Shown here in pieces: positions 8,126 to 15,126 of a DNA stretch of 48,460 nucleotides (its first letter is position 1; each line of letters starts with the position of its first letter). Origin of the DNA: an uncultured Faecalibacterium sp. GTDB taxonomy: Bacteria > Bacillota > Clostridia > Oscillospirales > Ruminococcaceae. Made by a program: the position numbers and the translations under genes. Under the pieces are notes generated by a model, which worked only from the letters and a program-made list of their open reading frames with translations, was not told the DNA's origin and searched no databases. The stretch lies in the NCBI GenBank assembly GCA_934533135.1, contig CAKTBG010000021.1, positions 1 to 48,460 of the forward strand, in the 5' to 3' direction.

Positions 8126-8154
8126 AGTATAACATAAAAATTGGTGTGAAGCAA
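8126..8154 (-). promoter_or_regulatory. Promoter of the Fst-like toxin mRNA
   Basis: On the minus strand, TTGCTT (8149-8154), a 17-bp spacer and TATACT (8126-8131). Predicted RNA start is about 8119, giving an mRNA of about 185 nt with a ~45-nt leader, close to RNAI of par loci. Confidence 0.7.
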
Positions 8155-8165
8155 TCAGCAAGGTA

Positions 8166-8210
8166 AGAAAGAGCCTGTATTCGGGATCTCCCGCAGTACA
8201 GGCTCTTTCT
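8166..8210. terminator. Rho-independent terminator (bidirectional) below the marR operon
   Basis: Perfect 14-bp stem AGAAAGAGCCTGTA (8166-8179) and its complement at 8197-8210. It separates the MarR/small-peptide unit from the toxin locus. Confidence 0.75.
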
Positions 8211-8229
8211 GCGTTATATTGTTCAAAAA

Positions 8230-8310
8230 TCAAGCAAGCAACTTAAATCCCATAACGACCGCGCCCATCCCGGCAAAAAAGGTCACAAGCAGGGGATACA
8301 GCATCTGCAT
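8230..8310 (-). CDS. 26-residue hydrophobic peptide coupled to marR
   Basis: A short frame (MQMLYPLLVTFFAGMGAVV... ending KLLA) starts one base after the marR stop codon, with AAGGAG 9 nt upstream inside the marR end. It predicts one transmembrane helix with almost no soluble part. The tight spacing suggests translational coupling with the regulator. It does not resemble a known family to me. It could be a regulatory membrane peptide or a second toxin-like peptide. That it is translated is supported only by the ribosome binding site, coupling and hydrophobicity. Confidence 0.5.
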   Translation of the reverse strand: MQMLYPLLVTFFAGMGAVVMGFKLLA

Positions 8311-8311
8311 C

Positions 8312-8758
8312 TCAGTGTTCTCCTTCCAAAATCGCGTCAAGGTTCCGGCTGACGATCTCGATGGCGCGAAAAAAGGCATTCCGGGTCTCCGGGTCGATGT
8401 TTTCCAGCAGCCGTTCGCCAAATTCCCGCTGCAGCTTCTGCCCCCGTGCAATGAGGGGAGCCGCCTTTTCCGTGCAGATCAGCTGGGTCTTGCGCCGGTC
8501 GCCTTCGACGGCTTCCCGGATCAGATAGCCCTCCTGCACGAGGCGGTCCACATTGACCGAGACGAGATTTGCCTTGATCTTGCGCACCTCCACGATGTCG
8601 CTGGCCGTCTTATAGGAGGGGTTGTTGGCGAGGAAGAGCAGGATATCGAATGCCGTCTGCGGGATCTTCAATTCCTGACAGAGCGGCTTGCAGACCGTAC
8701 TGTACGCCACGGCGGTTTTCAGGGCAAATTCCATGCTGAGGTTGTTGTTGGGGTTCAA
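8312..8758 (-). CDS. MarR-family transcriptional regulator
   Basis: A ~148-residue winged-helix protein. The recognition region spans about residues 45-100 (FDILLFLANNPSYKTASDIVEVRKIKANLVSVNVDRLVQEGYL...), followed by the basic wing VEGDRRKTQL typical of MarR. I place the start at TTG (8758), 7 nt after GGAGG; a GTG at 8767 overlaps that site. A perfect 11-bp inverted repeat upstream (8779-8807) is the probable operator. Its target besides itself could be the coupled small peptide or the divergent MYG1 gene. The ligand is unknown. Confidence 0.85.
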   Translation of the reverse strand: MNPNNNLSMEFALKTAVAYSTVCKPLCQELKIPQTAFDILLFLANNPSYKTASDIVEVRKIKANLVSVNVDRLVQEGYLIREAVEGDRRKTQLICTEKAAPLIARGQKLQREFGERLLENIDPETRNAFFRAIEIVSRNLDAILEGEH

Positions 8759-8778
8759 ACATCGCACCTCCCTGTGCG

Positions 8779-8807
8779 CTTCAAATTTGTATTGTTCAAA
8801 TTTGAAG
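8779..8807. promoter_or_regulatory. Probable MarR operator
   Basis: Perfect inverted repeat CTTCAAATTTG (8779-8789), 7-bp spacer, CAAATTTGAAG (8797-8807), immediately upstream of marR. Each arm is itself nearly palindromic. This is the size and symmetry expected for a MarR dimer and suggests autoregulation. Confidence 0.75.
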
Positions 8808-8849
8808 CAATTTTAGCACAACCGCCCGCTCCTGTCAAGGCGTTTTTGT

Positions 8850-8878
8850 TTGTACCCTGCGCCGGAATGTGTTATACT
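8850..8878 (+). promoter_or_regulatory. Promoter for the MYG1/GIY-YIG operon
   Basis: TTGTAC (8850-8855), 17-bp spacer, TATACT (8873-8878). It lies 43 bp from the MarR operator, so the divergent units might be co-regulated. Confidence 0.7.
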
Positions 8879-8911
8879 GAGTGCAAACATCTGAGAATGA
8901 GGTAACGACCC

Positions 8912-9739
8912 ATGAAAATTCCCGCAAACGGTTTTACGCACGCTGGCAAATTCCACGCAGACGACGTGTTTGCCACCGCGCTGCTGCAGATCCTCCGCCC
9001 GGACATCCGGATCACCCGGGGCTTTGTGGTGCCGGACGACTTTGACGGCATCGTATACGACATCGGCTTTGGAATGTTCGATCACCATCAGGAGCCCCGC
9101 GAATACCGCGCCAACGGTGTGCCTTACGCCGCTTTCGGCCTGCTCTGGCGGGTGCTTGGCCCCGGTCTGGTGGGCGAGCGGCAGGCTCGGCTCATCGACG
9201 AAAACTTCATCCAGCCGCTGGATCTGAACGACAACACCGGCGAGCAGAACAGCCTGTGCGATGCCATCGGCTTCTTCAACCCGGTCTGGGACTCGAAGGA
9301 AGACCCGGACGCCTGCTTCTTCAAGGCGGTCGCCGTCGCAAAACAGATCCTCGAGCATCAGATCGACAGTGCCAACGCCGTCAACCGCGCCGACGAAAAA
9401 GTGCAGCAGGCATACAAAAATTCCCGAGACGGCATCGTGGTGCTGCCCTGCTATCTGCCGTGGAAGAACGGCCTGTACAAGACCGACGCGCTCTTTGTGG
9501 TCTATCCCAGTCAGCGGGGCGGCTGGAGTGCCCAGTGCGTGACCGACCACAAGACCAAAAAGCCCAAGCTGCCGTTTCCGCAGTCGTGGGCCGGCCAGCC
9601 GCAGAACGTCATCGAGCAGAAGAGCGGCATCGAGGGGATCAGCTTCTGCCACGCAAGCCGGTTTCTGATCACGGCCAAAGACAAGGAGACCGCCCTTGCC
9701 GCCTGCCGTCAGGTACTGAAGAACAACGGGAGGCTGTGA
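8912..9739 (+). CDS. MYG1 family protein (UPF0160, DHH-like phosphoesterase fold)
   Basis: The 275-residue protein opens with the MYG1 signature THAGKFHADDVFATALL and carries the metal-binding motifs VYDIG and MFDHHQ (about residues 48-60). MYG1 proteins are DHH-superfamily relatives; the eukaryotic member is a 3'-5' RNA exonuclease. The bacterial role is unknown. Length is slightly short for the family but both ends look complete. The next gene starts 2 bp after the stop codon, indicating an operon with the GIY-YIG/GNAT protein. Confidence 0.88.
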   Translation: MKIPANGFTHAGKFHADDVFATALLQILRPDIRITRGFVVPDDFDGIVYDIGFGMFDHHQEPREYRANGVPYAAFGLLWRVLGPGLVGERQARLIDENFIQPLDLNDNTGEQNSLCDAIGFFNPVWDSKEDPDACFFKAVAVAKQILEHQIDSANAVNRADEKVQQAYKNSRDGIVVLPCYLPWKNGLYKTDALFVVYPSQRGGWSAQCVTDHKTKKPKLPFPQSWAGQPQNVIEQKSGIEGISFCHASRFLITAKDKETALAACRQVLKNNGRL

Positions 9740-9741
9740 CC

Positions 9742-10599
9742 ATGCCGGAAGAAGAAGGCGTCCGACCCGAAGCACCGGCGTTTGTCTATATGGTGCGCTG
9801 CACCGGCGGCCAGCTCTACACCGGCTGGACCAACGACCCGGCTGCCCGGCTCCACGCGCACAAAACCGGCAAAGGAGCCAAATACACCCGGGCACTGGGA
9901 GCCCGACAGCTGGCCTATCTCGAACCCTGTGCCGACCGATCCGCGGCTCTGCGCCGGGAAGCTGCCCTGAAAAAACTGCCGAAAGCGCAGAAAGAAGCCC
10001 TTTGCAGCGCATGGCGTGCCAAAAATCTGCCCCGCCTGTCCGTTGCGACCAAGGCCGACGCCGCCGACATTCTGGAGATCTACAACTGGTATGTGCTGCA
10101 TCATACCGCGACGTTTCAGATCACGCCGTCCACTCTGGAAGCGTATGAAACCTGGGTCGAGGACACCCGGAAAGTCGCCCCACTGCTTCTTGCGCGGAAC
10201 GCCGACGGCAAGCTGCTGGGCTACGCCTGCGCCCATCGCTGGCACGAGCGGGAAGCCTTTGACTGGGATGTGGAAAGCACGCTTTACTGCGCCCACGACG
10301 CCCGCGGGCTGGGCGTGGGGGATCTGCTCTACAATGCCCTGCTGGAACTTCTGGAACAGATGGGCTTCTGGAACGTCTACGCCCTGATCGCTGACCCCAA
10401 CCCCGCCAGTGAACACCTCCACGAAAAGCACGGCTTTTCCTGCGTAGGCCGCACGCCCCATACCGGCTACAAACAGGGCTGGCTGGGTCTCTCCACTTGG
10501 TGGCTCGCCCTCCGCAAGGGCAGCGAACCGCCCGAACCCGTCCGAACCCTGACCGAGGAGGAAGTACAGGCCGTCCTGCGAAAGTACGGGAACCTTTGA
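9742..10599 (+). CDS. GIY-YIG (UPF0213/YhbQ-like) domain fused to a GNAT acetyltransferase
   Basis: The product has 285 residues. Residues 12-90 are a GIY-YIG domain of the YhbQ type (VYMVRCTGGQLYTGWTNDP, GAKYTRALGA, REAALKKLPKAQKEAL). Residues ~97-265 are a GNAT domain of the phosphinothricin-acetyltransferase type (ILEIYNWYV, then the acetyl-CoA loop RGLGVGDLLYNALLE and the C-terminal LIADPNPASEHLHEKHGF). The frame is continuous with no stop between the domains, so this is one fused protein. The ATG at 9742 follows GGGAGG. The GNAT half may acetylate a small amine. What it does joined to a nuclease-like domain is not known to me. Confidence 0.85.
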   Translation: MPEEEGVRPEAPAFVYMVRCTGGQLYTGWTNDPAARLHAHKTGKGAKYTRALGARQLAYLEPCADRSAALRREAALKKLPKAQKEALCSAWRAKNLPRLSVATKADAADILEIYNWYVLHHTATFQITPSTLEAYETWVEDTRKVAPLLLARNADGKLLGYACAHRWHEREAFDWDVESTLYCAHDARGLGVGDLLYNALLELLEQMGFWNVYALIADPNPASEHLHEKHGFSCVGRTPHTGYKQGWLGLSTWWLALRKGSEPPEPVRTLTEEEVQAVLRKYGNL

Positions 10600-10610
10600 T
10601 CCTATATCGC

Positions 10611-10659
10611 AAAAAGCTGCCGCGCGAACTGCGTTCTGCAGATCGCGCGGCGGCTTTTC
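10611..10659 (+). terminator. Rho-independent terminator after the GIY-YIG/GNAT gene
   Basis: Stem GCCGCGCGA / TCGCGCGGC with a 14-nt loop, followed by GGCTTTTCG. The right arm runs directly into the duplicated HAD fragment that starts at 10649. Confidence 0.7.
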
Positions 10660-10734
10660 GTTACAATTCGTTCTTTTGCAGCTTTTCCTGCACCTCATAC
10701 AGGCTCTTGCAGACGGTGGTGCAGAGGCGGCGCA
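10649..10734 (-). pseudogene. Duplicated 3' end of the HAD hydrolase gene
   Basis: These 86 bp align without gaps to 11119-11204 with 3 mismatches (83/86 identical). That segment holds the last ~24 codons and stop of the intact HAD gene plus part of its terminator. The copy is a remnant with no start and only the C-terminal codons. It marks the left border of a small inserted cassette. Confidence 0.85.
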
Positions 10735-10806
10735 CCCAGACGCTTCATGCTGGCCGACGAGGACGCATGGCGATTGTTTTCTCGCTATCTGACAGAGGAG
10801 GAATGA
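10735..10806 (+). pseudogene. 3' remnant of an unknown gene
   Basis: Immediately after the HAD remnant, one plus-strand frame reads RRFMLADEDAWRLFSRYL, then Thr-Glu-Glu-Glu and a stop at 10804-10806. It looks like the natural C-terminus of a helical protein whose 5' part was lost at the junction. Three bases after the stop comes the ATG of the 85-residue gene, and the GAGGAGGAA at the end of this frame is its ribosome binding site, as in an operon. I cannot name the parent family. Confidence 0.45.
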
Positions 10807-10809
10807 GAA

Positions 10810-11067
10810 ATGAAAAACGATAACCGTTGCTATGAGATCGACGATCTGGCTGCACAAGCAGGCGGCTATTTTGCCCTGCCGTCCAGCGATGATCTCGCTT
10901 ATACCGAGCTGCTGTTTGATATCTGCAAGCAGTTCGGGATCCGTTATTATTCTGCAATGCCGAAGGAACGTGCCTTTGTCGAAGAGGTCACCCGCGTCAC
11001 GTGGGAAAAACAGCAAGAGGCCAAGACCGGCATCGCGCAGAAGATCCGTCCGGCTTTTTCCGCCTGA
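10810..11067 (+). CDS. Small hypothetical protein (85 aa), mobile-element-like
   Basis: The protein is acidic at the start (MKNDNRCYEIDDLAAQAGGY) and helical. It has no recognised domain, signal peptide or membrane segment. Its GAGGAGGAA ribosome binding site overlaps the end of the preceding gene remnant. Small proteins of this size and style are common in conjugative elements of gut Clostridia, but this is an impression rather than a family match. The gene sits between the two 86-bp HAD-derived repeats, so it arrived with the cassette. Confidence 0.6.
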   Translation: MKNDNRCYEIDDLAAQAGGYFALPSSDDLAYTELLFDICKQFGIRYYSAMPKERAFVEEVTRVTWEKQQEAKTGIAQKIRPAFSA

Positions 11068-11086
11068 GTGTTCCGAAAACAGCAAA

Positions 11087-11123
11087 CCGCCGCTGTATGT
11101 TTTTTTCTTCCATACAGCGGCGG
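11087..11123. terminator. Bidirectional terminator between the 85-aa gene and the HAD gene
   Basis: Perfect 13-bp stem CCGCCGCTGTATG (11087-11099) / CATACAGCGGCGG (11111-11123). It is flanked by CTTTTCG on the plus side and TTTGCTGTTTT on the minus side. Confidence 0.75.
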
Positions 11124-11130
11124 CTTTTCG

Positions 11131-11784
11131 TTACAATTCGTTCTTTTTCAGCTTTTCCTGCACCTCATACAGGCTTTTGCAGACAGTGGTGCAGAGGCGG
11201 CGCATTTCGTCGTCGGGCGGCATGAGATCCGGCACCATGACGGTCACAAAGCCGCCGGCGGCTCCGGCACGGACCCCATTGTAGCTGTCCTCCAGCACCA
11301 GACAGTGTGCCGGATCCACCCCCAGCTTTTCGGCTGCGAGAAGGAAGATCTCCGGGTCGGGCTTGGAGCGGGTGACGTGCTGGCCGGAGACGATGGCCTG
11401 AAAGTAATGGGTCATGTTCCAGTTGTCGAGGTGGTGGCGAATGGCAAACTCCCGGCTGGACGAAGCGACCGCCATCGGGATATGCTGCTGCTCCAGCCAT
11501 GCCAGCAGCTCGTCGATGCCCGGCTTTTTCGGCACCGGCGGCTCAAAGGCCTTGTCCGCGACCTTGTGCAGGTTGTCGATGATTGCATTGGCGTCGCAGT
11601 CCTCGCCGTAAAAGCTGCGCACCACCTTCCGGGTGGTCTCCCCGGCCGTACCGCGGGCGGCTTCGGCCAGACCCTCCTTGTAGGGCAGACCCAGCTCTGC
11701 CAATGCCGGCTCCCAGAAAGTCGCCCACATCTTCTCGGTGTCGAACATCAGGCCATCCATATCAAAAATCACACCGTTTATCAT
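11131..11784 (-). CDS. HAD-superfamily phosphatase / phosphoglucomutase-like hydrolase
   Basis: The 217-residue protein has all HAD motifs: motif I DMDG with nucleophile Asp8 and Asp10 (FDMDGLMFDT), motif II in ASSS, motif III Lys in SKPDPEIF and motif IV EDSYNG. The helical cap at residues ~17-85 is of the beta-phosphoglucomutase type (subclass IA). It likely acts on a sugar phosphate; the substrate cannot be read from the sequence. The final 86-bp block is duplicated at 10649-10734. Confidence 0.88.
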   Translation of the reverse strand: MINGVIFDMDGLMFDTEKMWATFWEPALAELGLPYKEGLAEAARGTAGETTRKVVRSFYGEDCDANAIIDNLHKVADKAFEPPVPKKPGIDELLAWLEQQHIPMAVASSSREFAIRHHLDNWNMTHYFQAIVSGQHVTRSKPDPEIFLLAAEKLGVDPAHCLVLEDSYNGVRAGAAGGFVTVMVPDLMPPDDEMRRLCTTVCKSLYEVQEKLKKNEL

Positions 11785-11833
11785 AAGTTATCCTTTCCGG
11801 CTTTTCACCGTTGGTCAGGTTTTTGCTTCGTCC

Positions 11834-12023
11834 AACCTCTCCGTCGAGCTGCGCTCGCCAGCTCTCCTAGCAGGAGAGCCTTTGGCAATCCCCATTCCGC
11901 TTTCACCCGGCTGCCAAGGGCTCTCCCTTTGAAAGACTCCCTCCGGCCGGAGGGAGATGTCGCGTCAGCGACAGAGGGAGGACAAGCTGGCAATGCCGAC
12001 AGGCATTGACTGAGAGGGCTATT
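11834..12023. repeat. Palindromic interspersed repeat, copy A
   Basis: Gene-free stretch between the HAD gene and ilvE, filled by nested hairpins. It contains CAGCTCTCC...GGAGAGCCTTTGG, CTCCCTCCGGCCGGAGGGAG and TGTCGCGTCAGCGACA, ending in CTGAGAGGG. The central block recurs in inverse orientation in copy E (34678-34830). Related arrangements occur at 15127-15335, 32405-32527 and 47443-47480. No frame of note; it resembles non-autonomous MITE/REP-like repeats. Confidence 0.7.
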
Positions 12024-12087
12024 GCTTTCATTCTATCACAATTTGCGACAACTTACACCCCGTATAGATGAAAGATTTTTCGGTTGC

Positions 12088-12115
12088 TTGCAAAATCCGC
12101 TCATCCCATTATAAT
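12088..12115 (+). promoter_or_regulatory. Promoter of ilvE
   Basis: TTGCAA (12088-12093), 16-bp spacer, TATAAT (12110-12115), 86 bp before the start codon. The leader contains an imperfect hairpin (GGAATGCG / TGCGTTCC, about 12136-12169). No T-box or leader peptide was seen. Confidence 0.6.
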
Positions 12116-12201
12116 AGATATCAACATTCGGCATTGGGAATGCGGGCTTGTGCCCCCATGCGTTCCGCCTGTGTGAGATCAGAAAAGAGGGAAAATACAT
12201 C

Positions 12202-13281
12202 ATGTTGGATATCAAGATCACTCGTACCACTTCTCCCAAGGAGAAACCGCAGGACGAGACCAAGCTGGGCTTCGGCAAGAAGTTCACCGACCATATGTTC
12301 GTCATGGACTACACCGAGGGCAAGGGCTGGTATAACCCCCGCGTCGTTCCCTATGCTCCGTTCGAGCTGGATCCTGCGACCGTCGTTTTCCACTACGCAC
12401 AGGAAATTTTCGAGGGCATGAAGGCTTACCGCACCGCGGACGACACCATCCAGCTCTTCCGCCCCGACTGCAACGCCAAGCGGATGCAGGATTCTGCCGA
12501 CCGTCTGTGCATCCCGAAGATCCCGGTGGAGGATTACATTCAGGCCGTTGAGACGCTGGTGGATGTGGACCGCGACTGGGTCCCCCATGCAGACGGTGCT
12601 TCCCTGTACATCCGCCCCTTCATCTTTGCAAACGACGTGGGTCTGGGCGTCCACGCTTCCAAGAACTACATCTTCTGCATCATCTGCGCTCCGTCGGGTG
12701 CTTACTATGCCGAGGGCATCAACCCCGTCCGCATCTACGTGGAGGACGATTACATCCGTGCTGCCCCCGGCCTGACCGGTTTCACCAAGTGCGGCGGCAA
12801 CTACGCCGCTTCCATCAAGGCCGGCGAGCTGGCTGAGGAGCAGGGCTACGCACAGGTGCTGTGGCTGGACGGCGTCGAAAAGAAGTACGTCGAGGAAGTC
12901 GGCAGCATGAACATCATGTTCAAGATCGACGGCAAGGTGTACACCGCCGCCACCGTCGGCACCGTCCTGCCCGGCGTCACCCGCCGCAGCTGCATCGAGC
13001 TGCTGAAGGATTGGGGCTATGAGGTCGTCGAGGGCAAGATTGCCATCGCCGACATCATGCAGGCCGCCCGCGAAGGCAAACTGGAAGAGGTCTTCGGCAC
13101 CGGCACTGCCGCTGTCGTTTCTCCGGTCAAGGAGCTGGTCTGGAAGGGCGAGCACGCTTACATCGGCGACGGCAAGATCGGCTCTGTCACCCAGAAGCTG
13201 TATGACACCATGACCGGGATGCAGTGGGGCAAGCTCCCCGATACCAAGGGCTGGATCGTTCCCGTCGAGAAGAAGAACTGA
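12202..13281 (+). CDS. ilvE: Branched-chain amino acid aminotransferase
   Basis: The 359-residue PLP enzyme is of fold type IV and transfers the amino group between glutamate and the 2-oxo acids of Leu, Ile and Val. Signatures include FEGMKAYR (residues 72-79), the PLP-lysine segment TKCGGNYAAS and the phosphate-binding loop EEVGSMNIMF. The length fits the ~355-residue group II BCATs. The ATG follows AGAGGGA. It stands alone with its own promoter, and no ilv/leu neighbours are visible. Confidence 0.95.
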   Translation: MLDIKITRTTSPKEKPQDETKLGFGKKFTDHMFVMDYTEGKGWYNPRVVPYAPFELDPATVVFHYAQEIFEGMKAYRTADDTIQLFRPDCNAKRMQDSADRLCIPKIPVEDYIQAVETLVDVDRDWVPHADGASLYIRPFIFANDVGLGVHASKNYIFCIICAPSGAYYAEGINPVRIYVEDDYIRAAPGLTGFTKCGGNYAASIKAGELAEEQGYAQVLWLDGVEKKYVEEVGSMNIMFKIDGKVYTAATVGTVLPGVTRRSCIELLKDWGYEVVEGKIAIADIMQAAREGKLEEVFGTGTAAVVSPVKELVWKGEHAYIGDGKIGSVTQKLYDTMTGMQWGKLPDTKGWIVPVEKKN

Positions 13282-13406
13282 TCCTTCGCCGTTTTTCCTG
13301 TTTTATCGCAAGGCAGGCCGTCAATGCAGCCGGAAAGTAGCATCTTTGCGCCATGCATTCGATGCCGCTGCCGCTGCATGAAAACGTCGAATTGCTAAAA
13401 CTTCTG

Positions 13407-13442
13407 CAAACGCCGCCGGGTCCAGCACCGGGCGGCGTTTGC
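13407..13442 (+). terminator. GC-rich hairpin downstream of ilvE
   Basis: A 12-bp stem GCAAACGCCGCC / GGCGGCGTTTGC. The U-tract is poor, so termination strength is uncertain. The rest of the 283-bp gap shows nothing else clear. Confidence 0.5.
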
Positions 13443-13564
13443 TGTCTCCGGGCAGCGGCTCTGCAGTGCCGGGATTGCATTTGATACTTTACGGTGTTAA
13501 ACTAAGCTTGCAGGAGGGCTCCCGCTTTCGGGGAGCCGGACAGGAAACGAGAGGGATTTGCAGT

Positions 13565-14338
13565 ATGATTGAAAAATGGACCATCAATTATCCGGCTGTG
13601 GGCGGCATGGAAGCGCGCAGGGCATACGTCTATCTGCCCACGATGTATGAGCGGGAACCCGACCGCCGGTTCCCGGTGCTGTATATGTTCGACGGCCAGA
13701 ACGTCTTTCTGGATGAGGACGCCACCTTCGGCAAGAGCTGGGGGATGGCGGATTATCTGGACTACACGGACACCCCGGTGATCGTGGCGGCTGTGGAGTG
13801 CAACGCTGGTGCCAACAACGAGCGTCTGGTGGAGTATTCGCCCTACCGGTTCGACGACAAGCAATACGGCCATTTTGACGGCAAGGGCAAGGACACCCTG
13901 AACTGGTATGTCCACGAATTCAAGCCCTTCATCGACGCAAACTTCCGCACTCTGCCGGATCGCGTCCACACCTTCATCGGCGGCAGCTCCATGGGCGGCC
14001 TGATGAGCTTGTACGCCCTGCTGCAGTACAACGATGTGTTCGGCCGCGCCGCCGCGCTGTCGCCGTCTCTCTGGGTCGCTCCCGAGGCTCTGATGCAGCT
14101 GACCGCCCGCACCAAGCTGGCCCCCGGCACCGTCCTCTACATGGACTACGGCTCCCGGGAGATGGGCAATCACGAGGGGATGCGCAAGGGCTTCGGCGAG
14201 ATGTGCAACAAGATCTTTGCCCGGGGCATCAATCTGACGGCCCGAGTGGTACCCGGCGGCACCCACAGCGAAGCCAGCTGGGAAAAGCAGCTGCCCTTCG
14301 TGTTCCATACCCTGCTGTATGGGCTGGAAGAGCACTGA
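13565..14338 (+). CDS. Alpha/beta-hydrolase esterase (Fes / esterase D-like)
   Basis: The 257-residue cytosolic protein has the putative-esterase fold: the oxyanion strand PVLYMFDGQNVFLDE (about residues 35-50), the nucleophile elbow GSSMGG (Ser at ~140) and a C-terminal PGGTHSEASW holding the catalytic His. The acid is probably an Asp or Glu in the strand LYMDYGSREMGNHEG. It resembles the enterochelin-esterase/YjcH-like group (COG2382/COG2819). The start at 13565 follows GAGAGGGA. It opens a three-gene cluster with another hydrolase and an ATP-grasp enzyme. Confidence 0.85.
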   Translation: MIEKWTINYPAVGGMEARRAYVYLPTMYEREPDRRFPVLYMFDGQNVFLDEDATFGKSWGMADYLDYTDTPVIVAAVECNAGANNERLVEYSPYRFDDKQYGHFDGKGKDTLNWYVHEFKPFIDANFRTLPDRVHTFIGGSSMGGLMSLYALLQYNDVFGRAAALSPSLWVAPEALMQLTARTKLAPGTVLYMDYGSREMGNHEGMRKGFGEMCNKIFARGINLTARVVPGGTHSEASWEKQLPFVFHTLLYGLEEH

Positions 14339-14367
14339 GCCGCGTTCTGTTTTGAGGAGGGAAAGCT

Positions 14368-15120
14368 ATGGAAATGCAGTATTTTAAAGATTACAGCCCG
14401 GCTCTTGGCCGGGAGATGGAATGTAAGGTGTACGGCCACGCCGGTCGGCCCATGCTGTTCATCCCCTGTCAGGACGGCCGCTTCTTCGACTTTGAGGACT
14501 TCCACATGGCCGACACGCTGGCCCCGTGGATCGAGTCCGGCCAGCTGATGGTGCTCTCCATCGACACGCTGGACAAGGAAACATGGTCGGACACCCACGG
14601 TGACCCGTACTGGCGGATCCGCCGCTACGAGCAGTGGCTGCGGTACATCACCGATGAAGCCGTGCCCAAGATCCAGCACATCGCCTGCGAGCGGAACGGC
14701 TGGGACCGCAACCCGGGCGTCATTGCCTTCGGCTGCAGCCTCGGCGCGACCCACGCAGTCAACCTGTATCTCCGCCACCCCGATATGTTCGATGGCTGTC
14801 TTGCCCTGAGCGGCATCTACACCACCCGCTACGGCTTCGGCGACTACATGGACAATGTGGTCTATATGAACTCGCCGGTGGACTATATGCCCAACCTGCC
14901 CGCCGACCACCCCTATCTGGATCTCTACCGCCAGAAAAAGGCGGTCATCTGCTGCGGCCGCGGCCCGTGGGAGCAGCCTGAGACCACCGAGCGGCTCAAA
15001 CAGATCTTTGCCGAGAAGGACATCCCCATCTGGGTCGATCTCTGGGGCACCGACGTGGCTCATGACTGGAACTGGTGGTATCAGCAGGTCACGTATTTTA
15101 TGCCTTATCTTATGGGGTAA
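14368..15120 (+). CDS. Second alpha/beta-hydrolase esterase (COG4947-like)
   Basis: A 250-residue alpha/beta-hydrolase. Visible features are VYGHAGRPMLFIPCQDGR near the N-terminus, the nucleophile elbow FGCSLGATHA (Ser at ~129) and the terminal GTDVAHDWNWW supplying the His. The GAGGAGGGAAAGC ribosome binding site precedes the ATG. It lies 29 bp after the first esterase. In Firmicutes this family is often next to an ATP-grasp gene, as here. The substrate is unknown. A repeat element now separates it from the ATP-grasp gene. Confidence 0.82.
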   Translation: MEMQYFKDYSPALGREMECKVYGHAGRPMLFIPCQDGRFFDFEDFHMADTLAPWIESGQLMVLSIDTLDKETWSDTHGDPYWRIRRYEQWLRYITDEAVPKIQHIACERNGWDRNPGVIAFGCSLGATHAVNLYLRHPDMFDGCLALSGIYTTRYGFGDYMDNVVYMNSPVDYMPNLPADHPYLDLYRQKKAVICCGRGPWEQPETTERLKQIFAEKDIPIWVDLWGTDVAHDWNWWYQQVTYFMPYLMG

Positions 15121-15126
15121 TATCGT

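Noticed and set aside
13320..13564. Upstream extension of the first esterase frame
   Set aside because: It runs through a GC-rich hairpin and has no ribosome binding site; the ATG at 13565 begins the recognisable domain and follows GAGAGGGA.
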